From NCBI RefSeq assembly GCF_016900375.1, contig NZ_JACJKB010000002.1:1-64000 (forward strand): DNA of 64,000 nt, in the 5' to 3' direction. The notes beneath the pieces were generated by a model. It ran no database searches. It saw only the letters and a list, made by a program, of their open reading frames with translations, and was not told the DNA's origin. Position numbers and translations under genes: made by a program. Below are positions 33,866 through 41,175 of the stretch, in pieces (within the stretch, counting starts at the first letter, position 1; each line of letters starts with the position of its first letter). This DNA comes from Collinsella tanakaei. Its GTDB lineage: Bacteria > Actinomycetota > Coriobacteriia > Coriobacteriales > Coriobacteriaceae.

Positions 33866-35239
33866 CTATTCGTGACGCTGGATGGGAGAATCCTGGTCGT
33901 TGGGTTCGGAGGCGACGACCGGCTGGTCGGCAGGAGGCTCGGCGTCGGCCGGCTCGGGGGATGCGCTGGTAGACGCATCCGTCGAGCCGATGGGTCCGAG
34001 CTGGATGGGTGCCGCTGCGGCCTGTGCTTCCTGGGAGGGCTCGGGCTGCTGTGCCGTGTTCGCCGACAGCTGCGTCGTGGGCGCGCTGTCAGGCTGCGGC
34101 TGGACAGGCGCGGCTTCCGGGGCGGGTGCGGCGGGCGCCTGCCGCTGCGGCTGGGGCGGCGTTACCGGCTGCTGGGCGGGCACGTTACGGTACGAGAAAT
34201 CCTGCGGCGCGGTCTGCGGCACGAAATCTCCCTGATTGGGAGCCGCCTGAGACGGCTGCTGCGGCTCAGGCTGGCTCGGAGCGGACTGCTCGGCACCTGC
34301 CGGCTGCTCGACATCCCTCGGAGGCTGCGGCATGCCCGTGGCGTTGCCACTGTGCCATCCGGTGACCCCGCGCGGAACGCCGTCAGGAAGCGGCGCCGAC
34401 GAAACGCCCCAACGCGAGACCTCGAAGCGGCAGAACCACTGCCCCATGGCGTTGATGGAGACGAGCTGCATGGCGGTCGTGATCACGCTGCCGGCAAAGA
34501 TGACGCACACGACCAGCACGACGACCAGCACGACGATACCCGGCCCGACGCCCTGGATCGCGCTGCCGATGTACTCCTCGCCCGTCATGCCGACACCGAG
34601 GGCGAAGCTCATGATGCCACCGACCGCGAACAGGCCGCCGACAAGCGAGACGCAGAGCGCGTAAGCCGTGCTCACCAGGCCGCCGATGACCGTCACGGCG
34701 TACGCGTGCAGAAAACCGCCCGGGTCGCGGCCGACCATCTGGAACAGGCGGTCGACGCGCCAGCCGGCGGAAAAGCTGTCGTAGATCGTGGCGCGCAGCA
34801 TCCCCGCCGTGGTGAAGGTGCCCATGAGCAGGTTGATCACCAGCACCGCGAGCGCGAGGATGAGCGGGCCGTCGGAGGCGAGGTCGAAAAACGTGGTGGC
34901 AAACGAGGCGATGCCCAAGGGGAACGCCGCGATGGGATACCAGCCGCCGAAAAGCAGCAGGTCGATGATGCCCAGCACGATGCCCATCGTCACCATGATC
35001 AGAAATGCGATGCCGCCTGTGGAGAGCACCTTGCCGTATGCCACGCCGCGCTGCTTGGGCGCCGCGTCGACACCCCACGCCGTGAGGCGCGCCCACTCCA
35101 GGCCGTATCCGAGAATCGCGATCTGACCCAGGATGGGAATCCAGCCGACGAGCGTGAGAACGAGGATCGGCTTGATCCAGCCCTTGTCGCGCGTGAGCAT
35201 TTTCCACGAGGTGTTGAACCCCAGCTGCTGTGAATACAT
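33866..35239 (-). CDS. DUF4013 membrane protein with long Pro/Gln-rich tail
   Basis: The product has 457 residues from ATG 35239, which has GAGGAGG upstream. The first 260 residues contain about six membrane spans with MLTRDKGWIKPILVLTLVGW and PILGQIAILGY, the typical start of DUF4013 proteins, which have no known biochemical role. Residues about 285-457 are Pro, Gln and Ala rich and probably disordered and cytoplasmic. Its start is 13 bp past the stop of the upstream gene, so they form an operon. Confidence 0.8.
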   Translation of the reverse strand: MYSQQLGFNTSWKMLTRDKGWIKPILVLTLVGWIPILGQIAILGYGLEWARLTAWGVDAAPKQRGVAYGKVLSTGGIAFLIMVTMGIVLGIIDLLLFGGWYPIAAFPLGIASFATTFFDLASDGPLILALAVLVINLLMGTFTTAGMLRATIYDSFSAGWRVDRLFQMVGRDPGGFLHAYAVTVIGGLVSTAYALCVSLVGGLFAVGGIMSFALGVGMTGEEYIGSAIQGVGPGIVVLVVVLVVCVIFAGSVITTAMQLVSINAMGQWFCRFEVSRWGVSSAPLPDGVPRGVTGWHSGNATGMPQPPRDVEQPAGAEQSAPSQPEPQQPSQAAPNQGDFVPQTAPQDFSYRNVPAQQPVTPPQPQRQAPAAPAPEAAPVQPQPDSAPTTQLSANTAQQPEPSQEAQAAAAPIQLGPIGSTDASTSASPEPADAEPPADQPVVASEPNDQDSPIQRHE

Positions 35240-35252
35240 ATGCGCCTCCTCG

Positions 35253-35798
35253 CTACCGGGCTTCGTCCGCCGGGGCGCAGTCCGGGTTGTCCGCATCGGC
35301 GCCGGCGTCCTGCTCCTGCACCGCCGCACGCTCCTGCTCGAGCGCGGCGAGGCCCGACACGATGGGCTTCGTGCCCCGCGGGTACAGCTGCCGCGCCGTG
35401 CCGACCGAGACATAGGCGGCGTCGAACTGGAAGCTGTCCTCCCCCGCCGTGTAAAGCTGCGCCAGCAGGTAGGCGGTGGCGTCTCCGCGCTTGGCGGCCT
35501 CACAGATGAGGGCGTCGCGGCGGCCTTCGTCGGTATCCACGAAGCCGTCGTAAACGAAGGCGTACGCCGGAGGAATCTCGCGCGCCATCAGTGTGCGGAC
35601 CGACTCGTAGATCTCGTCGGTGGAGGTTCCCGGATGGTCGGCGATATCGTATCCGTCCGACGTGCAGATGATGGTGAACGGCACCAGTGACCCGTCTTCG
35701 CGCAGGCAGGTCTGCGCCTCGCGAAACGCGTGGTCGATGGCGATGCGGAGCGGCTCAGTGAGCATGAGCTCCGCAGTAGGCGAATCGGCTTGCGCCAT
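35253..35798 (-). CDS. Hypothetical soluble protein in operon with DUF4013 gene
   Basis: A 181-residue soluble protein; AAGGAGGG precedes its ATG. It looks alpha/beta, with FTIICTSDGYDIADHPG, IPPAYAFVYDGFVDTDEGRRDAL and FDAAYVSVGTARQLYPR segments. I do not recognise the family. It has no signal peptide or membrane span. A member of the 27-nt hairpin family lies 14 bp upstream of its start. Confidence 0.6.
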   Translation of the reverse strand: MAQADSPTAELMLTEPLRIAIDHAFREAQTCLREDGSLVPFTIICTSDGYDIADHPGTSTDEIYESVRTLMAREIPPAYAFVYDGFVDTDEGRRDALICEAAKRGDATAYLLAQLYTAGEDSFQFDAAYVSVGTARQLYPRGTKPIVSGLAALEQERAAVQEQDAGADADNPDCAPADEAR

Positions 35799-35811
35799 AA
35801 CGCCCTCCTTA

Positions 35812-35838
35812 TGACAGATAGGACAGGTTCAACTGTCA
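35812..35838. repeat. 27-nt TGACAG...TGTCA hairpin copy
   Basis: It reads TGACAGATAGGACAGG then TTCAACTGTCA. It has the same length and the same outer arms as the other copies, but a diverged centre. It sits in the leader of the hypothetical gene 35253-35798. Confidence 0.7.
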
Positions 35839-35911
35839 TAAAGTGTATCCATGTGCGCCGGCGAGGGCGCACATGGATTCTCACTATTAAGCGACCCTTA
35901 AGCCGCCGCGC

Positions 35912-36068
35912 GACGTGAAAGATCGGGGCAGGTCCCAAACTTTCACGCACGAGCCGCTTGGGTGCGGATCGGCTTGCCGATAACGGGTAGCACGGATTGT
36001 CCCTCGGAAGGTGTCCGGGGCTTCCTAACCGTGTGAAAGTTTGGGACCTGTCCCCCTGTTTTCACGCA
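35912..36068. repeat. Inverted pair of GGGACAGGTCCCAAACTTTCAC repeats
   Basis: The left arm at 35912-35949 and the right arm at 36031-36068 are imperfect reverse complements of about 38 bp, both containing GACAGGTCCC or GGCAGGTCCC with AAACTTTCAC. About 80 bp lie between them. It precedes the tRNA genes. Confidence 0.8.
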
Positions 36069-36150
36069 CAAGACTCCCATATTTTGGAAAGAGTTGAGAT
36101 TCCCCCTTGCGCTGCCCGGCGATTACGGTAGAATTGCCTATGCATTTAAC

Positions 36151-36241
36151 GGAGAGTTGTCCGAGTGGCCGAAGGAGCACGATTGGAAATCGTGTAGGCG
36201 CCAAAAGCGTCTCCAGGGTTCAAATCCCTGACTCTCCGCCA
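36151..36241 (+). tRNA. tRNA-Ser (anticodon GGA)
   Basis: The acceptor stem GGAGAGT pairs with ACTCTCC. The anticodon loop is ATTGGAAAT with GGA, reading UCC and UCU. A long variable arm (TAGGCGCCAAAAGCGTCT) and the T loop GGTTCAAATCC mark it as tRNA-Ser. CCA is encoded at 36239-36241. Confidence 0.96.
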
Positions 36242-36291
36242 GCATCCTCTCATGGCGCGCCCCTTGTGACGCGCCATGTTTCACTCCATGC

Positions 36292-36384
36292 GGAGGAGTG
36301 GCAGAGTGGTTGAATGCGGCGGTCTCGAAAACCGTTTATCCGGTGTTCCCGGGTACGAGGGTTCGAATCCCTCCTCCTCCGCCA
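36292..36384 (+). tRNA. tRNA-Ser (anticodon CGA)
   Basis: The acceptor stem GGAGGAG pairs with CTCCTCC. The anticodon CGA, in GTCTCGAAAAC, reads UCG. The variable arm is long, the T loop is GGTTCGAATCC, and CCA is encoded. It lies 50 bp past the first tRNA-Ser, and its 3' end is duplicated 198 bp downstream. Confidence 0.96.
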
Positions 36385-36613
36385 GTATTTCCTTTTCTGC
36401 AATTGAATAGCTTGCTTGAGCGGGCATCTTTCTGCCGTGAGCAGGAGGGATTCGAACCCGTAGGGCCTCATGCTGCGCAAAGCGCGTAAGCGTCTTTGCC
36501 AGCATGAGTCGCAAGGAAGCCGCAGACCTCCGCAGCGGGCGGGCGCCGCGAAGCGGCGGCCGACATCCCTCCTCCTCCGCCAGTATTTCCTTTTCTGCAA
36601 TTGAATAGCTTGC
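36367..36613. repeat. Duplicated tRNA-Ser 3' end flanking a 150-bp insert
   Basis: The 49 bases at 36367-36415 (last 18 bases of the tRNA with CCA plus CAGTATTTCCTTTTCTGC and on) recur exactly at 36565-36613, with weaker similarity for another 30 bp. Between them is a reversed T-arm-like remnant (GGGATTCGAACCC at about 36448). This looks like an att-type scar or an old tandem duplication. Confidence 0.75.
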
Positions 36614-36670
36614 CTGTAAGGGCGCCTCTCTGCGTCGTGCAGGAGCTCGCCGCCGATGGCAGCAAAAGCA

Positions 36671-36833
36671 TGACAGCGGGCCCCGTCCTAGCTGTCATGG
36701 AAATCGAACCTATGGGTTTGTACCGTTTGAGGGCGTCGATACGGTACAAATCCGTAGGCTCGATTGTCGGTGCAATTGGCGACGAGTTGCTCGGAAGACA
36801 GGACCGTGACAGCGGGCCCCGTCCTAACTGTCA
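36671..36833. repeat. Composite repeat: two 27-nt hairpins around a larger hairpin
   Basis: Copies of the TGACAGCGGGCCCCGTCCTA family lie at 36671-36697 and 36807-36833 in the same orientation. Between them is a 23-bp imperfect inverted repeat (36703-36725 with 36742-36764, including TTTGTACCG and CGGTACAAA). The whole sits upstream of lemA. Confidence 0.85.
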
Positions 36834-36900
36834 TGGATTTGCGGGGTGCTGCGGGTATACTTGTGCAAACGAGAAGGGCCCGTCCCGGAATGGAGCTCAT

Positions 36901-37452
36901 ATGATCCCGACCATCATCGGCATCGTTGTCGTCATCCTGCTCATCTGCGCGATCGCAGGCATCTACAACAACATGGTCACGCTGCGCAATCGCATCGATA
37001 ACGCGTGGCAGAACATCGACACGCAGCTGCAGCGCCGCAACGACCTGATCCCCAACCTGGTCGAGACGGTGAAGGGCTACGCGTCGCACGAGAAGGAGGC
37101 GCTCGCGGCCGTCACCAACGCGCGCAACGCCGCCGTATCCGCCGCCTCCCCCGAGGACAAGATGGCCGCCGACACCATGCTGACCGGCGCCTTGCGCCAG
37201 CTGTTCGCCGTGGCTGAGGCGTATCCCGACCTGAAGGCCAATGCCAACTTCATGCAGCTGCAGACCTCGCTCGAGGACACCGAGAACAAGGTCTCCTACG
37301 CGCGCCAGAGCTACAACGACTGCGTGCTCAACTACAACAACGCCATCCAGACCTTCCCGGGCGCCATCTTTGCGGGAATCTTCCAGTTCAAGGAGCGCAC
37401 CGGCTTCGAGGCCGAGGAGGCCGCGCGCACGGTTCCCACCGTCAAGTTCTAA
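36901..37452 (+). CDS. lemA: LemA family protein
   Basis: The product has 183 residues from ATG 36901 with GGAATGGAG upstream; earlier in-frame starts would translate the repeats. It has one N-terminal span (IPTIIGIVVVILLICAIAGI) and then a long helical domain with LRNRIDNAWQNIDTQLQRR and DLIPNLVETVKGYASHE, diagnostic of LemA. It ends with FQFKERTGFEAEE. LemA proteins are membrane-anchored helical bundles of unclear function, and their genes often sit beside TPM-domain or protease genes. No such partner is present here. Confidence 0.93.
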   Translation: MIPTIIGIVVVILLICAIAGIYNNMVTLRNRIDNAWQNIDTQLQRRNDLIPNLVETVKGYASHEKEALAAVTNARNAAVSAASPEDKMAADTMLTGALRQLFAVAEAYPDLKANANFMQLQTSLEDTENKVSYARQSYNDCVLNYNNAIQTFPGAIFAGIFQFKERTGFEAEEAARTVPTVKF

Positions 37453-37497
37453 CGCGCATCGGCCGCATACCGCATACCACATACCGTCGCCCTCAAC

Positions 37498-37531
37498 CGA
37501 AACGTCCAGATAGCACTATCTGGACGTTTCG
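37498..37531 (+). terminator. Hairpin after lemA, probable terminator
   Basis: A perfect 15-bp stem CGAAACGTCCAGATA with a 4-nt GCAC loop lies 45 bp past the lemA stop. The T run is within the stem end rather than after it, so termination strength is uncertain. Confidence 0.6.
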
Positions 37532-37645
37532 TGGCATATTGGAGGCGTATTCTGTCTTGTTAGTACCATCAGGACAGGAGCTGCACGCCGAGGGCGTGCC
37601 CTCATCCCGATATGAACGCGACACGAACGGACATCTTTCTACTCC

Positions 37646-39832
37646 ATGGATTCAAAACGCACCGAAACCGTACCCACCGATGATTCCACCGAGGACAACC
37701 TGCTGATCGACGAAGCGACCTCCCCAGCGGAGGAGGCGGATGTGGGGTCCGTAGCCTCCGACGAGCAGGACCCCACGCCCGAGCCCTCGCCGGAACCCGC
37801 CCGCGTGCCGCGCCGGCGCTCCCGCTACATCCCCGCGCTCGACGGCATCCGCACGCTTGCCGTGGCAGCCGTGGTCATCTACCACCTCGGCGCCACGTGG
37901 ATGCCCGGCGGCCTGCAGGGCGTCACCGTGTTCTTCGTGCTCTCCGGCTACCTGATCACGCGGCTGCTGCTCGTCGAGTACACGGGCACGGGCACGATCG
38001 ACCTCAAGGACTTCTGGCTGCGCCGCATCCGGCGCCTACTGCCCGCCATCGCCACCGTGATGGTCGTCACTGCGACGCTCTGCGCAGCGTTCAACCACGT
38101 GATGCTCACCAAGATGCGCCCGGACATCGTGCCGTCGCTGCTGTTCTTCAACAACTGGTGGCAGATCCTGCGCAACGTGTCGTACTTCGACGCGCTGGGC
38201 GACCCGTCGCCGCTCACGCATTTCTGGTCGCTCGCCATCGAGGAGCAGTTCTACCTCGTGTGGCCGATCGTGCTGCTCATAGCCTTCGGACGCGGGGCGC
38301 GCAGGAAGACCGTTCGCCGCGCGACGCTGGTGCTGGCCGTGGTGTCGGCCCTTGCCATGGCGCTGCTCTACAACCCCACCGTCGACCCGAGCCGCGTGTA
38401 TTACGGCACCGACACCCGCGTGTTCTCGCTGCTGCTCGGCGCTTGGCTGGCGTTCATCCCTGAGCGCGCGATGCGCCCCGGCCTGCTCGTCCAGCGCATC
38501 CGCCGTCGCCATGCGCACCGCAGCGCGCAGCGCGCCAAGCCGGCTGCGACGCAGACGGCGCCGACCGTGGGCCGCGTCATGTCGGGCGCGCTGCTGTCCG
38601 ATGTGCTCGGCGTCATCGGCCTTGCGGGCCTCGTCGTCATCATGCTGACGACCAACGGCTACACCGCCTTCCAGTACCACGGCGGCACGCTGCTGTGCAC
38701 CGTCCTCGCGCTGATGCTCATCGCCGCCTGCGTGCAGCGCGACACCCTGCTCGCGAGCCTGTTCTCGTGGAAGCCGCTCGTGTGGCTCGGCAAGCGCTCC
38801 TATGGCATCTACCTGTGGCACTACCCGCTGCTGCTCCTTATGAACCCCGTGAGCGACATCAGCGTCAAGCCCTGGTGGTCGCCCATCGTGCAGGTGGCCA
38901 TCGTGATCGCCGCGGCGGAGCTCTCGTACCGCTTCGTGGAGGAACCCTGCCGCCACGGCATCATCGGCCGCACCATCGCGCAGCTGCGCCGCCACGAGCT
39001 GACGCTTGGCGCCGCCCTGCGCGCCCATGCGCTAACCCTAATCGTGGGCGTCGCGCTGATCGGCAGCGCAGCCTACGGCATCGTCACGGTGCCCGACACC
39101 GCAGCGATCTCGGAGGAGGGCGCCGCCCTGCTCGAAAACGGCGCCTCCGCGGGCACCCCGGCCCCCGATGCGGCCGCTCCCGCGGATGAGGACGCCAGCG
39201 GCTCGGACTTCCCCGCCGGCTCATACGACATCGTCATGATCGGCGACTCCGTGTCTGTCCGCACCGTGCCGGCCTTCCAGGAGCAGTTCCCGCACGGCTA
39301 CATCGACGCGCTGAAGAACCGCCAGTTCGGCGCCGGCATCGAGATCTACCAGGACCTCGTGTCGAAAAACCTTGCCGGCGGCATCCTCGTGTTCGCGCTG
39401 GGCACCAACGGCCCCATGACCGACGAGCAGATCGACACCCTGATGGGCATCGCGGGGGACAAGCGCCGCGTGGTCTTCATGAACACGCGCAGCCCGCGCG
39501 ATTGGGTGGGCCCCACAAACGACACGCTCGCGCGCGCCGCCGAGCGCTACGACAACGTGCGCGTCGTGGACTGGTTCGGGTTCAGCGAGGGCAAAAACGA
39601 GCTGTTCGAGGGCGACGGCACGCACCTGAACGACGAGGGCGCCAAGACCTACATCGGACTTGTGTACGACGCCGTGCGCGACGTGCTGCCGGTGCACCTC
39701 AGCGACGAGAAGACCCAGCAGCAGCTCGACGAGCAGGTCGACGCCATCGGGCAGGCCATCGCGGAACCGCTCAAGCAGTTCGTCGACACCGCACTCGACG
39801 ATTGGGTCTTCAGCGCCGACGACGAGAAGTAG
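37646..39832 (+). CDS. OatA-like membrane O-acyltransferase with SGNH domain
   Basis: The product has 728 residues. An acidic disordered N-terminus of about 55 residues precedes an acyltransferase-3 domain of about ten spans (YIPALDGIRTLAVAAVVIYHL with the family His, LSGYLITRLL, FWLRRIRRLLPA). The outer C-terminal domain has the SGNH blocks GDSVS, GTNG and DGTHLN, giving a Ser-His-Asp triad. This architecture is that of peptidoglycan O-acetyltransferase OatA and relatives, which acetylate MurNAc or wall glycans and give lysozyme resistance. No clear ribosome site precedes ATG 37646. It stands alone. Confidence 0.9.
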   Translation: MDSKRTETVPTDDSTEDNLLIDEATSPAEEADVGSVASDEQDPTPEPSPEPARVPRRRSRYIPALDGIRTLAVAAVVIYHLGATWMPGGLQGVTVFFVLSGYLITRLLLVEYTGTGTIDLKDFWLRRIRRLLPAIATVMVVTATLCAAFNHVMLTKMRPDIVPSLLFFNNWWQILRNVSYFDALGDPSPLTHFWSLAIEEQFYLVWPIVLLIAFGRGARRKTVRRATLVLAVVSALAMALLYNPTVDPSRVYYGTDTRVFSLLLGAWLAFIPERAMRPGLLVQRIRRRHAHRSAQRAKPAATQTAPTVGRVMSGALLSDVLGVIGLAGLVVIMLTTNGYTAFQYHGGTLLCTVLALMLIAACVQRDTLLASLFSWKPLVWLGKRSYGIYLWHYPLLLLMNPVSDISVKPWWSPIVQVAIVIAAAELSYRFVEEPCRHGIIGRTIAQLRRHELTLGAALRAHALTLIVGVALIGSAAYGIVTVPDTAAISEEGAALLENGASAGTPAPDAAAPADEDASGSDFPAGSYDIVMIGDSVSVRTVPAFQEQFPHGYIDALKNRQFGAGIEIYQDLVSKNLAGGILVFALGTNGPMTDEQIDTLMGIAGDKRRVVFMNTRSPRDWVGPTNDTLARAAERYDNVRVVDWFGFSEGKNELFEGDGTHLNDEGAKTYIGLVYDAVRDVLPVHLSDEKTQQQLDEQVDAIGQAIAEPLKQFVDTALDDWVFSADDEK

Positions 39833-39853
39833 CGCCGACGTTCCCTACGAAGG

Positions 39854-39892
39854 AAAAAAACCGCCCCATCTGGCACATGCCGGATGGGGCGG
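39854..39892 (-). terminator. Terminator between converging genes
   Basis: A stem CCGCCCCATC with its complement, plus an inner GGCA/TGCC pair, is followed on the minus strand by seven T residues. It lies 24 bp past the NRMT-type transporter stop and also follows the OatA-like gene on the plus strand. Confidence 0.92.
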
Positions 39893-39915
39893 ATCTCGTT
39901 AGGTATCTCTTTGCG

Positions 39916-41157
39916 TCAGTACCCGAGCGCCTGAAGCACGAACATGACCACCGTAAGCACGGTGATGATGACGATCGTGGCCCAGGTGAGCACGTTCCAC
40001 AGGCGACCGTTGCGGTAGACGCCCATGATGTGCTTGTCCTGCGCGATGAAGAGCAAAAAGACGAGAAGCACGGGCAGCAGCACGCCGTTGATGACCTGTG
40101 CGCTCATCATGATCTGGAACAGGTCGACGCCGGGCATGATCACGAGCAGCGCCGAGGCCACGATAATCGCCGTGATGATGCCGCGGTAGACCGGCGCCTC
40201 CTCCCAGCTGCGGTCGGCGCCGCGCTCCCAGCCGAAGGCCTCGCAGATGGCGCTCGACGTCACGCCGGGCAGCACGCAGGCGGCCAAGAAGCTCGCCGCC
40301 ACGAGGCCGGAGGCGAACAGGATCGTCGAGAACTCGCCGGCGATGGGCTCGAGCGCCAGCGCCGCGTCGGCAGCGTCGGACACCTGGATGCCCGCGGGAT
40401 AGAGCACCGCGCCGGTCGTGACCACGATGAACCACGCGACGGCGCAGGCGATGACCGAGCCGCTCGCGGTGTCGATGCGCTGCAGGACGATGCCGCTTTC
40501 GTCCACGTTCTTGTCGACCACGTTGTTCTGCGCCAGAAAGACCATCCACGGCGCGATGGTGGTGCCGATCGTCGCCACGAGCAGGCTCACGTACTCGGGC
40601 TCGGCCACGATGTGCGGCGACACCGTGGAGGCCGCTACCTGCCCCCAGTCGGGGCCGGCCAGAAACGCCGCGACCACGTAGGTCACGAACACGCAGCTGA
40701 CCATGAGCAGGATCTTCTCGATGCGGCGGAAGCTCCCCGACATGGTGAGCATCCAGATGAGCAGGGCCACCAGCGGCACCGATACCGTCTTGGGCACGCC
40801 GAACAGCGCAAGGCCGCTCGCGATGCCCGCGAACTCCGAGATGGTGACCGCCGTGTTGGCGATGAGCAGCGCACCCATGGCGAGCGCGCTCTTGCGCACG
40901 CCGAAGCGCTCGCGAATCAGCGAGGCGAAGCCCTTGCCCGTCACGCAGCCGCAGCGCGCGGCCGTCTCCTGCACCACGATGAGCAGCACCGCCATGAGCG
41001 GCAGCATCCACAGCGTGCCGTAGCCGTAGCTCGCGCCGGCGCTCGAATACGTGGCGATGCCGCCCGCGTCGTTGCCCGACAGCGCGGCGAGCAGGCCGGG
41101 GCCCATGGCGCCAAGCACCATCCCCGCCGTCAGTTTTTCATGCGTTCCTCGTGCCAT
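39916..41157 (-). CDS. NRAMP-related transporter, magnesium (NRMT) type
   Basis: The product has 413 residues with about eleven spans and the NRAMP fold. In canonical NRAMPs, span 1 has DPGN and span 6 has MPH. Here they read DAGG (in LSGNDAGGIATY) and APW (in GTTIAPWMVFLA), so the Asn is replaced by Gly and the metal-selecting Met by Ala. This pattern is known from NRAMP-related magnesium transporters, including one characterised in Eggerthella lenta, which accept the hydrated Mg2+ ion. It starts 18 bp past the stop of the MgtE-N/CBS gene, so the two are cotranscribed, which supports magnesium as substrate. Confidence 0.85.
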   Translation of the reverse strand: MARGTHEKLTAGMVLGAMGPGLLAALSGNDAGGIATYSSAGASYGYGTLWMLPLMAVLLIVVQETAARCGCVTGKGFASLIRERFGVRKSALAMGALLIANTAVTISEFAGIASGLALFGVPKTVSVPLVALLIWMLTMSGSFRRIEKILLMVSCVFVTYVVAAFLAGPDWGQVAASTVSPHIVAEPEYVSLLVATIGTTIAPWMVFLAQNNVVDKNVDESGIVLQRIDTASGSVIACAVAWFIVVTTGAVLYPAGIQVSDAADAALALEPIAGEFSTILFASGLVAASFLAACVLPGVTSSAICEAFGWERGADRSWEEAPVYRGIITAIIVASALLVIMPGVDLFQIMMSAQVINGVLLPVLLVFLLFIAQDKHIMGVYRNGRLWNVLTWATIVIITVLTVVMFVLQALGY

Positions 41158-41175
41158 GATGCAGCCCCGCGAACC

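Noticed and set aside
33619-33978. A 119-codon minus-strand frame overlapping the end of the DUF4013 gene
   Set aside because: It overlaps a well-supported gene in another frame, has no ribosome site and no recognisable domain.
36440-36560. A third tRNA on the minus strand
   Set aside because: Only the T-arm-like GGGTTCGAATCCC is present. There is no acceptor or anticodon stem, so it is treated as a relic.
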